In this document: positions 1 to 8,381 of the stretch, piece by piece | Layout of the letters: every line of letters begins with the position of its first letter | How positions within the stretch are numbered: position 1 is the first letter of the stretch | NCBI RefSeq assembly: GCF_018614955.1 | Contig: NZ_JAGGNV010000015.1 | Coordinates: 62,001 to 126,000, forward strand | Origin: Variovorax paradoxus | GTDB lineage: Bacteria; Pseudomonadota; Gammaproteobacteria; Burkholderiales; Burkholderiaceae_C | Reading direction: 5' to 3' | Length of the DNA: 64,000 nucleotides | The notes under the pieces: generated by a model | Database searches by the model: none | Seen by the model: only the letters and a program-made list of their open reading frames with translations | Told to the model about the DNA's origin: nothing | Position numbers and translations under genes: made by a program

Positions 1-217
1 TGGTCTCGGCGCTGTTGATCGGGAAGCCCGGCGTCCGGACCGCGCCTGCGGTCGGATCGTCGAGCGTGGCGATCATCTGGTTGGCGGCCACCTGCGGATG
101 CCGCTCGACATCGCCGTAGTCGGCGACGCGCGCACACAGGATGTCGGCGGCGTTGAGTTCGGCGAGCCAATGGTCGGTCGAGCGGGCGCGGAATGCCTCG
201 GCCAGGGCGGCACGCAT
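1..217 (-). pseudogene. CaiB/BaiF (class III) CoA-transferase, C-terminal fragment, cut by window edge
   Basis: Reading leftward from the ATG at 217, about 72 codons resemble the C-terminal third of class III acyl-CoA transferases: an Arg/Thr-rich helix followed by HWLAELNAADI, then a stretch matching the usual D-P-Q-V-x-A-N-x-M and P-T-A-G-x-V-R-x-P-G-x-P-I blocks. Full-length members have about 400 residues, so roughly 300 N-terminal residues should lie to the right. The frame stays open for a while upstream of 217, but it reads low-complexity sequence unlike the family, and the next gene begins only 215 bases away. I read this as a 5'-truncated remnant. A small stand-alone protein starting at 217 is possible. 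The last codons lie outside the window. Confidence 0.5.
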
Positions 218-431
218 CGCACCCCCGGTGGGCCACGCGCAGGGACTGCCAGCGGGGAAGCATCCGGCAGTGCAGGAAAAATCAGTTCGCCGGAATCGAC
301 GGCGCGCGACGCAAGCAGGCTGGGATCGGGGTCAGGGCTGGAGCTATGGTTGTCTTTTGCGCCCGCGCCGACAAACGACTTCTATGGCCTGATCGCTTGA
401 AAAAATCTCAACTGAACGGGGCGAACCGGCC

Positions 432-1508
432 TCAAGCCGGCTGCGCCAGCGGCACCACCCGCAGCCCGCGATGCACCTCCGATTCGCCGTGCTTCGCGAG
501 CAGCTGCATCAGGTGCTTGCGGATCAGCATGCCGGGCCGGTCGGACTCCATCGAGTACTCGACGCCGCGGCGCCGCGTGTCGACCAGCGCGTCGGGGTCG
601 GTCGATTCGAGGATGTCCTTGTCCTCGCGCGTGATCTGCGCGTCGAAGGCGATCAGCATCTGCGCCGCGCAATCGGCCTCGGTGTCGTTGCGGAACAGCC
701 ATTGGCACAGCTGCATGCGGCCATCGTCGATGGGCGTGAAGCAGTTGATGATGATGTGGCGGATGCCCGAGGGATATTCGATGTCGAGCCGGCGCGAAAA
801 GGGCAGGAAGTAGGCGTTGCGCATGTGGCGCGTGGTGATGGGGTCGGCGACGCCGCTGATGGCGTGGAACTTGGCCGGGTTGGACGCCTCGATCACGGTC
901 TCGGCATAAAAGCCGCTCTCGTTCTCGACCAGCTCGTACCTGCTCGGCTTCGGGCTCGCGGCTACGCCGAAGGTGGCGCGGTGCACGAAGCTGAAATGCG
1001 AGTTGTCGAAGGAGTTCTCGAGCGCGCGCATCGGGCTGGTCTGCCACTCCTCGTAGAACTGGAAGATGGTGCGGTAGGCGGGATCGCCGAACTCGGGAAT
1101 CTGCGGGATCTCCGCGATGGGGTCTTCCAGCGCGACCCAGGCATAGCCGTAGCGCGCCGTGCAGTGGTAGGCCGTGGTGCGGTACTCGGGCGAGATCTGG
1201 CGCTCGGCCTCGTACTGGGGGATGCGGATCACCTGGCCGCTGCGGTCGTAGGTCCAGCCGTGGTAGCCGCACTGAATGGCGCCCTGCGCGCAGGCCTTGC
1301 CTTCGGCGTCGACGCACCAGCCCTTGGAAAGTTTCGCCGTGCGGTGACAGCAGCGGTCGCGCAACGCGGCGGGCTGGCCTTCTGCATCGAGAAAAAGGAC
1401 GATGTTCTCGCCCATCAGCGTGAAGGGCCTGGGCCCCTGCTGCAGATCGGCCAGCGGCATGACGGCATGCCAGAACTTGCGGAAAACGGGTTGCTGCGTG
1501 ACGAGCAT
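432..1508 (-). CDS. Rieske non-heme iron oxygenase, vanillate O-demethylase/phenoxybenzoate dioxygenase-like alpha subunit
   Basis: A 358-residue oxygenase component expected to hydroxylate or demethylate an aromatic or related substrate with electrons from a separate reductase. The Rieske ligands are Cys53, His55, Cys80 and His83. The spacing between the two pairs is longer than the usual 15-17 residues because of an insert rich in Asp, Gly and Cys. The mononuclear iron site is the Asp168-x2-His171-x4-His176 block. The ATG at 1508 is preferred over one at 1541 because AGGAG sits about 8 bases upstream and the protein then begins with the typical hydrophobic W-H-A-V start. No reductase or ferredoxin gene is adjacent, so partner and substrate are unknown. 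Confidence 0.85.
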   Translation of the reverse strand: MLVTQQPVFRKFWHAVMPLADLQQGPRPFTLMGENIVLFLDAEGQPAALRDRCCHRTAKLSKGWCVDAEGKACAQGAIQCGYHGWTYDRSGQVIRIPQYEAERQISPEYRTTAYHCTARYGYAWVALEDPIAEIPQIPEFGDPAYRTIFQFYEEWQTSPMRALENSFDNSHFSFVHRATFGVAASPKPSRYELVENESGFYAETVIEASNPAKFHAISGVADPITTRHMRNAYFLPFSRRLDIEYPSGIRHIIINCFTPIDDGRMQLCQWLFRNDTEADCAAQMLIAFDAQITREDKDILESTDPDALVDTRRRGVEYSMESDRPGMLIRKHLMQLLAKHGESEVHRGLRVVPLAQPA

Positions 1509-1744
1509 GAAAAAACTCCTTCGGTTGCGTGGGGACGACAATGAAAGAGCAATTTCCTGCGCGGCTCCCGTCGAAACCAGGAACCGGGCTGAACGCTTCT
1601 ACTCTGCGCAGATCTCATTGCAAGTTGCGCGCCCGGATTGTCTCGCAGACACTGGCATGCGCCACGCATTTGTCATACCAAAGCGGTAAGCATTTCGCGG
1701 GTGCACGCACCGCCGAAGTGCACCGCACTTAATATCCTCCCAAC

Positions 1745-2257
1745 ATGAGCCCCCTTTCCCTTTCCAGCGAAATCGAACTCGACGAGCGCGACGGCCGCTA
1801 CCTGCGCAAGGCCATCGTCTGGTCGCATGCGGCGCGCCGCCGCGGCAACCGGCCCTTCGGCGCGGTGGTGGTGTCGGCCGCCGGCGAGGTGCTGGCCGAG
1901 GCCTACTGCAACACGGCCGAAACCGGCGACGTCACCGGCCATGCCGAAACCAACGCCGTGCGCGCGCTCAGTGAACGCGGGCTGTCGCGCGAAGAGCTGG
2001 CCGGCGCCACGCTCTATTCGTCCGCCGAGCCCTGCGTGATGTGCGCCGGCGCGATCTTCTGGTCCAACATCGGCCGCGTGGTGTTCGGCATCGACGCCGA
2101 GCGGCTGCGCGTGTTCCGCGGCGAACATGCCGACCAGCGCGATGCCGAACTGACTTGCCGCGACGTGTTCCGCGCCTCGCCGCATGCGATCGAATGCATC
2201 GGGCCGGCACTGGTCGACGAAGCGGCCGCGGCGCATGTGGGGGCGTGGAAGGACTGA
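1745..2257 (+). CDS. Nucleoside/nucleobase deaminase (CMP/dCMP deaminase fold, guanine deaminase-like)
   Basis: A 170-residue cytoplasmic zinc hydrolase of the cytidine deaminase superfamily. His66-Ala-Glu68 supplies one zinc ligand and the catalytic glutamate, and Pro96-Cys97-x2-Cys100 supplies the other two ligands. Length and the W-x-N-x-x-R-V-V-F-G block after the cysteines resemble short guanine deaminases and cytosine deaminase-like proteins. The tRNA adenosine deaminase TadA is less likely because the RNA-binding N-terminus differs. The 236 bases upstream, shared with the divergent Rieske gene, contain an A/T-rich TTAATAT stretch just before the start that could be a -10 element. The exact base substrate cannot be decided from sequence. 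Confidence 0.82.
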   Translation: MSPLSLSSEIELDERDGRYLRKAIVWSHAARRRGNRPFGAVVVSAAGEVLAEAYCNTAETGDVTGHAETNAVRALSERGLSREELAGATLYSSAEPCVMCAGAIFWSNIGRVVFGIDAERLRVFRGEHADQRDAELTCRDVFRASPHAIECIGPALVDEAAAAHVGAWKD

Positions 2258-2295
2258 GCGACCAGGGCATCATCGAACTCCTGTCCAATAGCGAC

Positions 2296-2514
2296 ATGGA
2301 AACCCTACAAGACGCAGAACACCGCCTGAACGAGCTGGAGATCAAGGCCAGTTTCACCGAAGACCTGCTGGACCAGTTGAACCTGACCCTCTACAGGCAA
2401 CAGCAGCAGATCGACAGCTTGATCCTTCAGGTCACGCAGCTTCGGCAGCAGAGTCCTGATTCCGGAGCCGGCGCGACGCGCAACCTGCGCGACGAGCTGC
2501 CGCCTCACTACTGA
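2296..2514 (+). CDS. slyX: SlyX family protein
   Basis: A 72-residue protein that is almost entirely one amphipathic coiled-coil helix, with heptad-like Leu/Ile spacing through LDQLNLTLYRQQQQIDSLIL. It ends in the short P-P-H-Y tail diagnostic of SlyX proteins. The biochemical role of SlyX is not established; in enterobacteria it lies next to the FKBP isomerase slyD. Here it sits between the deaminase (38 bases upstream) and a P-loop kinase (16 bases downstream), probably in the same transcript. I chose the ATG at 2296 because everything upstream in that frame overlaps the deaminase gene and looks like random GC-rich translation. Confidence 0.8.
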   Translation: METLQDAEHRLNELEIKASFTEDLLDQLNLTLYRQQQQIDSLILQVTQLRQQSPDSGAGATRNLRDELPPHY

Positions 2515-2530
2515 AAGCGACGGAGAACCG

Positions 2531-3052
2531 ATGCTTGTCGTATTCGCAGGCTTGCCGGGGGTCGGAAAGTCGACCGTCGCACGCGAGCTCGTGCGCCAGT
2601 GCCAAGCTGCCTACCTGCGGATCGATGCCATCGAGCAGGCCATCCGGAATTCGAAGGTACTGGCCGCGGACATCGGTCCGGCCGGCTACATGGCGGCTTA
2701 CGCGCTCGCGAGATCGAATCTCGAGCTCGGCCGCGTGGTGGTCGCCGACTGCGTCAACCCGCTGCCGGTCACGCGCGCGGCATGGAGATCGATAGCGCGC
2801 GACACGGCTGCGGCGCTGATCGAAATCGAAGTGATTTGCTCGGATGCGAACGAGCATCGGCGCCGCGTCGAGAACCGCATCGGCGACATCCACGGACTGG
2901 TCCTGCCGAAATGGCCCTCAGTGACCGGGCACGACTATGCGCCCTGGACGAGTGAACGCCTGGTCATCGATACGGCACTGCTGAGCCCTCAGAGCGCGGT
3001 GGACGCGGTGGTCGACGCGATGGATCGCGCCCGATCCGCATCCCTACACTAG
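2531..3052 (+). CDS. AAA/zeta-like P-loop kinase of unknown substrate
   Basis: A 173-residue protein starting directly on a beta strand and Walker A loop, G-L-P-G-V-G-K-S-T at residues 7-15. Mid-protein it has a V-V-V-A-D-C strand (likely Walker B position) and an R-R-R-V-E-x-R lid-like helix. The pattern is that of small ATP-dependent kinases of the chloramphenicol phosphotransferase/zeta-toxin/gluconate-kinase type, which phosphorylate small molecules. A GGAG-like site lies just upstream (CGGAGAACCG). It is followed after 13 bases by ureD. No antitoxin-like gene is beside it, so a toxin role is not supported. The substrate is unknown. Confidence 0.7.
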   Translation: MLVVFAGLPGVGKSTVARELVRQCQAAYLRIDAIEQAIRNSKVLAADIGPAGYMAAYALARSNLELGRVVVADCVNPLPVTRAAWRSIARDTAAALIEIEVICSDANEHRRRVENRIGDIHGLVLPKWPSVTGHDYAPWTSERLVIDTALLSPQSAVDAVVDAMDRARSASLH

Positions 3053-3065
3053 GGTCTGTTGACAT

Positions 3066-3896
3066 ATGCCATGGCACGCGCGACTAGACCTCGCCTACAA
3101 CCTAGAACATCAGCGCAGCGTCGCCCGCTTTCGCCATGAAGGCCCGCTGCGCATCCTGCAAAGCCTCTACCCCGAAGGCGACGCGGTCTGCCACAACGTG
3201 CTGGTGCATCCGCCCGGCGGGCTGGTGGGCGGCGACACGCTGGACATCGCGGTGCGCGCCGCGGCGGGCAGCCACGGGCTCATCACCACGCCGGGCGCCA
3301 CGCGCTTCTACCGCTCAGAGGGCGAACTCGCGCTGCAGCGCACCGAGCTCGCGCTCGAGGCCGGCGCGCGGCTCGAATGGCTGCCGCTCGAAGCGATCTG
3401 CTACAGCGGCTGCCGCGCCGAGAACCGGCTGACCCTGCGCGTCGCCGACGGCGCGGAGCTGATCGGCTGGGACGTGACGGCGCTGGGCCTGCCCGGCGCC
3501 GGCAAGCCTTTCGAGCTCGGCACGCTGCAACAGCACATCGAAGTGCCGGGCGTGTGGCTGGAGCGCGGCCGCATCGATGCGGCCGACACTCGCCTGCTGC
3601 AGAGCCCGATCGGCCTGGCGGGACACCGCTGCATCGCGTCGATCTTCTTCGTCGCGGGTTCACCGATCGCGCGTGCGCGGCGCGACGCGGCGCTCGAGGT
3701 CGCGCGCGCGCTGATCGATGCGCACGGCCTGCGCGAGAGCGCCGGCGCGACCAGCCCGCATGCCGAAATCATCGTCCTGCGCGCGCTCGCACCCGTGGTC
3801 GAACCGGCCATGCAGCTGCTGCGGCAGGTGTGGCAGGCATGGCGCGCCGAGCTCTGGCACATGACGGGCACGCCGCCGCGCATCTGGGCGATGTAG
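3066..3896 (+). CDS. ureD: Urease accessory protein UreD (UreH)
   Basis: A 276-residue cytoplasmic scaffold that, with UreF and UreG, loads nickel and carbonates the active-site lysine of urease. Family marks are the N-terminal G-P-L-R-I-L-Q-S-L-Y-P-E-G block, the P-P-G-G-L-V-G-G-D-T-L signature around residues 49-59, the T-T-P-G-A-T-R-F-Y-R block, and the W-L-P-L-E-A-I-C-Y motif. Length is normal. Unusually, no ureA, ureB, ureC, ureE, ureF or ureG follows: the next gene is an unrelated MFS transporter. The urea importer lies 11.6 kb away on the other strand. Either the urease structural genes lie outside the window or the locus has been rearranged. Confidence 0.9.
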   Translation: MPWHARLDLAYNLEHQRSVARFRHEGPLRILQSLYPEGDAVCHNVLVHPPGGLVGGDTLDIAVRAAAGSHGLITTPGATRFYRSEGELALQRTELALEAGARLEWLPLEAICYSGCRAENRLTLRVADGAELIGWDVTALGLPGAGKPFELGTLQQHIEVPGVWLERGRIDAADTRLLQSPIGLAGHRCIASIFFVAGSPIARARRDAALEVARALIDAHGLRESAGATSPHAEIIVLRALAPVVEPAMQLLRQVWQAWRAELWHMTGTPPRIWAM

Positions 3897-3946
3897 GGGC
3901 CTCGTCCGACGAGGCGGACCGGCGGGTCTGCCTAGACTGCCGGGCG

Positions 3947-5422
3947 ATGCAACAACAAAGCACGACCCCGGCCGGCAGCGACATCCCGGCCCGTCTCGAC
4001 CGCCTGCCCTGGTCGCGCTGGCACTGGCGCGTGGTGATCGCGCTCGGCGTGGCCTGGGTGCTCGACGGTCTCGAGGTCACGCTGGTGGGCTCGATCGGCG
4101 GCGTGCTCGAGCGGCCCGACACGCTGGGCTTGAGCGCCGCGCAGATCGGCTGGTCGGGCTCGCTCTACGTCGGCGGCGCGGTGATCGGCGCGCTGCTCTT
4201 CGGCCGGCTGACCGACCGGCTGGGCCGCAAGAAGCTGTTCCTCATCACGCTCGCGGTCTATGCGCTGGCCACGCTGGCGACCGCCTTCTCGCCCGACTTC
4301 GCCTTCTTCGCGCTGTGCCGCTTTCTCACCGGCCTGGGTATCGGCGGCGAGTACGCGGCCATCAACTCGGCCATCGACGAGCTGATTCCGGCGCGCGTGC
4401 GCGGGCGCGTGAACCTGGCCATCAATGGCAGCTTCTGGGTCGGCGCGGCGCTCGGCGCCGGGCTGAGCCTGTGGCTGCTCGATCCGCAGGTGCTGGGCCC
4501 TGTGTGGGGCTGGCGGGCCGGCTTCGGGCTCGGTGCACTGCTCGCAGTGGCGATCCTGCTGGTGCGGCGCAACGTGCCCGAGAGCCCGCGCTGGCTGATG
4601 GCGCATGGCCGGGCCGAAGAGGCCGAACTCATCGTTGCGGGCATCGAGGCCGAGATCGAGGCGCAGCAGGGTCCGCTGCCGCGCGCCGTGGGCCGGGTGC
4701 ACTTCGGCGGCCGCGCAAGCCCCGGCTGGCGCGAGGTCGCGCACGTGCTGCTCTCGCGCTACCCGCAGCGCAGCATGGTGGCGCTGGCGCTGATGATCTC
4801 GCAGGCCTTCTTCTACAACGCGATCTTCTTCACCTACGCGCTGGTGCTGACGCGCTTTCACGGCGTGGCCGAGGGCAAGGTGGCGCTCTACATCTTTCCG
4901 TTCGCGCTCGGCAACGTGCTGGGGCCGCTGCTCTTGGGCCCGCTGTTCGATCGCGTGGGCCGGCGCCGCATGATCGCGCTGACCTATGTGCTCTCGGGCG
5001 TGGGGCTGGCGCTGACCGGCTGGGCCTTCATGCAGGGCTGGCTCGATGCGCGCAGCCAGGCACTGTGCTGGTCGGCGGTGTTCTTTCTCGCATCGGCGGC
5101 GGCCAGCTCGGCCTACCTCACGGTGAGCGAGGTGTTCCCGCTCGAGATGCGCGCGATCGCGATCGCGATCTTCTATGCCGTGGGCACCGGGGCCGGCGGC
5201 TTCGTGGCGCCGGTGCTGTTCGGCGCCTTGATCGAAACCGGCAACCGCGGCGCCGTGGCCATCGGCTATGCGATCGGCGCGGCGCTCGTCATCGTGGCCG
5301 GGCTGCTCGCGCTGCGCTGGGCGGTGGATGCGGAGCGCAGGCCGCTCGAGGACGTGGCGCCGCCGCTCGGATTGCATACGGACGGCGACGCCGCCGCCAT
5401 CACTCGACAAGAGCGCGCTTGA
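3947..5422 (+). CDS. MFS transporter, sugar/aromatic acid:H+ symporter type
   Basis: A 491-residue inner-membrane secondary transporter with 12 predicted hydrophobic spans. The loop after span 2 carries the MFS motif G-R-L-T-D-R-L-G-R-K-K, repeated in the second half as F-D-R-V-G-R-R-R. The span-4 region G-I-G-G-E-Y-A-A and the P-E-S-P-R-W motif at the end of the first half place it with metabolite:H+ symporters (sugar porter and aromatic acid groups). The central cytoplasmic loop is Glu-rich. The gene starts 50 bases after ureD. Its 3' end overlaps the convergent GntR gene by 23 bases. It may import the substrate of the neighbouring catabolic genes, but nothing proves it. Confidence 0.85.
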   Translation: MQQQSTTPAGSDIPARLDRLPWSRWHWRVVIALGVAWVLDGLEVTLVGSIGGVLERPDTLGLSAAQIGWSGSLYVGGAVIGALLFGRLTDRLGRKKLFLITLAVYALATLATAFSPDFAFFALCRFLTGLGIGGEYAAINSAIDELIPARVRGRVNLAINGSFWVGAALGAGLSLWLLDPQVLGPVWGWRAGFGLGALLAVAILLVRRNVPESPRWLMAHGRAEEAELIVAGIEAEIEAQQGPLPRAVGRVHFGGRASPGWREVAHVLLSRYPQRSMVALALMISQAFFYNAIFFTYALVLTRFHGVAEGKVALYIFPFALGNVLGPLLLGPLFDRVGRRRMIALTYVLSGVGLALTGWAFMQGWLDARSQALCWSAVFFLASAAASSAYLTVSEVFPLEMRAIAIAIFYAVGTGAGGFVAPVLFGALIETGNRGAVAIGYAIGAALVIVAGLLALRWAVDAERRPLEDVAPPLGLHTDGDAAAITRQERA

Positions 5423-6107
5423 CGTCTTCCTGCAGGCTGCGCAGGTGTTCGCGCATCGCCGTCCTGGCCCGCTCCGGATCCCGGGCGCGCAGCGCGCGGA
5501 CGATCTCGCCGTGCTCGTCGTGGTTCTCGCGCTGCCGATGCAGCGGACTGTGCAGGCGGAACAGCCGCGCATTCACGCGCAGTTCCTCCACCAGCCGCGG
5601 GAACACCACGTTGCCGCTGGCGGTGGCGATCAGCAGATGGAAGCGGTCGTCGAAGTGCCAGTGCTCGGTTTCGTTGTGCTCGCCGCTGTCGAGCGCGCGG
5701 ATGTCCGCCTCGAGCGTGTCGATCTCCGCATCCGTGATCTTGCCGACGGCGAGCGCGATGGCCTCGCACTCGATCACCTCGCGCGCCCGCATGCAGTCGA
5801 AGTATTCCTTGGTGCCCAGCGCGCGCACGGCATAGGAGCGCGCGTCGCGCCGCACCAGCAGCCCCTCGCCGGCCAGGCGCACCAGCGCTTCGCGCATCGG
5901 CGTGCGCGAGATGCGCAGGTCTTCGGCCAGGCGCGCTTCCTGCAGCGGGCTGCCGGCCGAGATCTGGCGGTCGAGGATCAGCGTGCGCAACCGTTCGTAG
6001 GCCTGCTCGGCAAGGCTGGCGGAGCGCACCTCGAGCGGTGCGATCGTGATGGTGGCGGGTTGCGCCGGACTGGGGAGGCTTGGCATGCGAGAGGAGGCTG
6101 ATTCCAC
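5400..6107 (-). CDS. GntR family transcriptional regulator, FCD (FadR C-terminal domain) subfamily
   Basis: A 235-residue DNA-binding regulator. Residues about 30-95 form the GntR winged helix (A-Y-E-R-L-R-T-L-I-L, then the recognition helix R-I-S-R-T-P-M-R-E-A-L-V-R-L). Residues about 105-225 form the all-alpha FCD domain, with histidines and acidic residues of the usual metal/effector pocket (D-x-x-F-H and a late H-x-x-I-V). FCD regulators typically repress catabolic genes until bound by an organic acid or amino-acid derivative. It lies immediately downstream of the hydantoinase gene on the same strand. FCD regulators often bind palindromes containing GTATAC, and such a palindrome lies at 10209-10235. 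I infer this protein is its ligand. Confidence 0.88.
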   Translation of the reverse strand: MESASSRMPSLPSPAQPATITIAPLEVRSASLAEQAYERLRTLILDRQISAGSPLQEARLAEDLRISRTPMREALVRLAGEGLLVRRDARSYAVRALGTKEYFDCMRAREVIECEAIALAVGKITDAEIDTLEADIRALDSGEHNETEHWHFDDRFHLLIATASGNVVFPRLVEELRVNARLFRLHSPLHRQRENHDEHGEIVRALRARDPERARTAMREHLRSLQEDVKRALVE

Positions 6108-6157
6108 GAGGGGGCGGGGAAAAGCTTATCAGGCCGGCATTGCGAGGGCGGCAATCG

Positions 6158-7612
6158 TCACAGCCACTTGTCCAACGGGTTGCCGTCGTTCGGCGCGCGC
6201 GGCCGCAGGCAGGGCTGGAAGCGGCCCGAGCCGGCCTCGGCCGAGAACACACCGTCCTGCCAGACCACGCGCCCACGCGAGAGCGTGACGCCGGGCCAGG
6301 CACGCAGCTGCATGCCTTCGTAAGGCGTGTAGTCGGCCGCGTGATGGAGCATGTCGTTGGAGATCCGCTTCTCCTGCCCCGGGCCGAAGACGTCCCACAC
6401 CACGAAGTCGGCATCGCTGCCGACCGCGATCGTTCCCTTCGTCGGGTACAGGCCATAGAGGCGCGCCGGGTTGGTGGAGGTGAGCTCGACGAAGCGATGG
6501 ATGTCGATGCGGCCCGCGAGCACGCCTTCGCTCATCAGCAGCGGCAGGCGCGTCTCCACGCCCGGAATGCCGTTGGGGATGCGGTCGAAGGAAGGCTGAT
6601 CGCCGGCGACGCGCTTGCCGTCGGCGCCGTTGATGTTGAAGGGTGCGTGGTCGGACGAGAAGATGGTGAAGAGCCCGCTCGCGAGCCCGTTCCAGATGAA
6701 CTGCTGATTGGCCTTGTCGCGCGGCGGCGGACTGCAGATGCAGCGCGCGCCGTGCATCGGGTCGTCGGGATCGATGCCCAGATCCTCGGCGCTCAGGAAC
6801 AGGTACTGCGGGCAGGTTTCCGCGTGGATGGGCAGCCCGCGCCCGCGCGCCCAGTGGATCTGCTCGACCGCCTCGCGGCCCGACACATGCACGATCAGGA
6901 TCGGCGTGTCGACCAGCTCGGCCAGCGCGATGGCCCGGTGCGTGGCCTCGCGCTCCACGGCCATCGGCCGCGAGCTGCCGTGGTAGCGCGGGGCCGTGAG
7001 GCCGGCATCGAGCAGCTGCTCGGTGAGCCAGGCGATGCAGTCGCTGTTCTCGGCGTGGATCATGGTCATCGCGCCATGCCGGCGCGCGACCGCGAGCACC
7101 TCGATGAGCTGCCGGTCGTTCAGCTTCAGATCGTCGTAGGTCATGTAAATCTTGAAGGAGGTGTAGCCCTTCTCGATCAATGCCGGGAGTTCGCGCTGCG
7201 TCACGTCCTTGGTGGCGTCGGCGACGATCAGGTGGAAGGCGTAGTCGATCACCGCCTTGCCCTCGGCGCGCCGGTGGTAGTCGTCGACCGCTTCCTGGAT
7301 GCTGCGCCCCTTCTGCTGGGTGGCGAAGGGCAGCACGGTCGTGGTGCCGCCGCAGGCGGCGGAGCGCGTGCCGGTGAAGAAGTCGTCGGCGAAACGCGAG
7401 CCGTCGCTGGTCGGCTGGTCGAAATGGCAGTGGCCGTCGACGCCGCCGGGCGTGACCAGGCGGCCGGCCGCGTCGATCTCGCGCGCTGCAGCGGCATCGA
7501 GTCCCTGCGCGATGGCGTAGATGCGGCCGTCGCGCACGCCGATGTCGGCGCGGTAGCGGTCGCCGACGGTGGCGATGTCGGCATTGCGAAGGATCAGGTC
7601 GTAGCTGCTCAT
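6158..7612 (-). CDS. D-hydantoinase/dihydropyrimidinase family amidohydrolase
   Basis: A 484-residue metal-dependent cyclic amidohydrolase that opens hydantoins, dihydropyrimidines or related cyclic imides. The full binuclear site is present: His61-x-His63 after the G-G-V-D-G strand, the carboxylated lysine at Lys154 (S-F-K-I-Y-M-T-Y), His186, His242 and Asp321 (S-S-D-H-A-P-F). Length matches D-hydantoinases and phenylhydantoinases. The start at 7612 is preceded by GGAG. The gene is first downstream of an ABC permease (13 bases) and belongs to a minus-strand operon with a binding protein and a DHDPS-family lyase. No recognisable N-carbamoyl-amino-acid amidase is present, although an M20 hydrolase lies across the divergent promoter. 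The true substrate is unknown. Confidence 0.88.
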   Translation of the reverse strand: MSSYDLILRNADIATVGDRYRADIGVRDGRIYAIAQGLDAAAAREIDAAGRLVTPGGVDGHCHFDQPTSDGSRFADDFFTGTRSAACGGTTTVLPFATQQKGRSIQEAVDDYHRRAEGKAVIDYAFHLIVADATKDVTQRELPALIEKGYTSFKIYMTYDDLKLNDRQLIEVLAVARRHGAMTMIHAENSDCIAWLTEQLLDAGLTAPRYHGSSRPMAVEREATHRAIALAELVDTPILIVHVSGREAVEQIHWARGRGLPIHAETCPQYLFLSAEDLGIDPDDPMHGARCICSPPPRDKANQQFIWNGLASGLFTIFSSDHAPFNINGADGKRVAGDQPSFDRIPNGIPGVETRLPLLMSEGVLAGRIDIHRFVELTSTNPARLYGLYPTKGTIAVGSDADFVVWDVFGPGQEKRISNDMLHHAADYTPYEGMQLRAWPGVTLSRGRVVWQDGVFSAEAGSGRFQPCLRPRAPNDGNPLDKWL

Positions 7613-7625
7613 GGGAGGTCTCCGG

Positions 7626-8345
7626 CTAGCGCTGCTCGAGCACGACGTCGGCGGCCACGACCGGCGCGCTCGCGTTGCCGTAGGCCCGGCCGTAGTGGCG
7701 CTCGATGCGGCGCTGGACGAAGTCCCACGCGGTGGTCATCAGCAGATAGTAGATGGCGGCGACGAGGAAGAGCTCGAGCACCATGAACTTCTCCTGGATC
7801 AGCACCTGCGTGCGGCGCAGCAGCTCCTCCATCGAGATCACCGAGGTGATCGAAGTGGTCTTGAGCAGGCCGTTGATGCTGTTGCCCAGTGTCGGGATGA
7901 TGAGCCGCATCGCCTGCGGCATGACGATGTAGCGCATGGTCTGCGCGTTGCTGAAGCCGACGGCGCGCGCCGCGTTGGTCTGGCCCACCGGCACCGACTG
8001 GATGCCGCCGCGCACGATCTCCGCGAGGTAGGCCGCTTCATTGAGGATCAGGCCGAGCAGCGCCGACTCGATCACCGACAGCTTGAGCCCGAGCTGCGGC
8101 AGGCCGGTGTAGATGATGATCAGCTGCACCAGCAGCGGCGTGCCGCGGAACACCCAGATATAGAAGTGCGCCGGCCCGGTCAGCCAGCGCTGGCTCGACA
8201 GCCGGGCCAAGGCCAGCGCGCATCCGAGGACCAGCCCGCCGGCGATCGCCGCGAGCGTGAGCCACAGCGTGGTCACGGCGCCGCTCAGGATGTACGGATT
8301 GAACAGATAGTCGGCGAACCCCGACCAGTTCCAGCCTTGTCCCAT
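7626..8345 (-). CDS. Polar amino-acid type ABC transporter permease (HisM/GlnP family)
   Basis: A 239-residue inner-membrane permease with about five hydrophobic spans. The cytoplasmic EAA loop reads E-I-V-R-G-G-I-Q-S-V-P-V-G-Q-T-N-A-A-R-A-V-G, the contact surface for an ATPase. The early block F-R-G-T-P-L-L-V-Q is characteristic of importers for histidine, glutamine, opines and similar polar amines. It lies 36 bases after the binding-protein gene and 13 before the hydantoinase. Two features are odd: there is only one permease gene, so it must work as a homodimer or recruit another permease, and no ATP-binding subunit is encoded in this operon. Confidence 0.87.
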   Translation of the reverse strand: MGQGWNWSGFADYLFNPYILSGAVTTLWLTLAAIAGGLVLGCALALARLSSQRWLTGPAHFYIWVFRGTPLLVQLIIIYTGLPQLGLKLSVIESALLGLILNEAAYLAEIVRGGIQSVPVGQTNAARAVGFSNAQTMRYIVMPQAMRLIIPTLGNSINGLLKTTSITSVISMEELLRRTQVLIQEKFMVLELFLVAAIYYLLMTTAWDFVQRRIERHYGRAYGNASAPVVAADVVLEQR

Positions 8346-8381
8346 GGACTTTCCTTCGTGTACGGAGGGGCCGCAGCGCGC

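Noticed and set aside
2531-3052. Zeta-type toxin of a toxin-antitoxin pair
   Set aside because: Only the P-loop kinase core is visible; no small antitoxin gene is adjacent and the neighbours are slyX and ureD.
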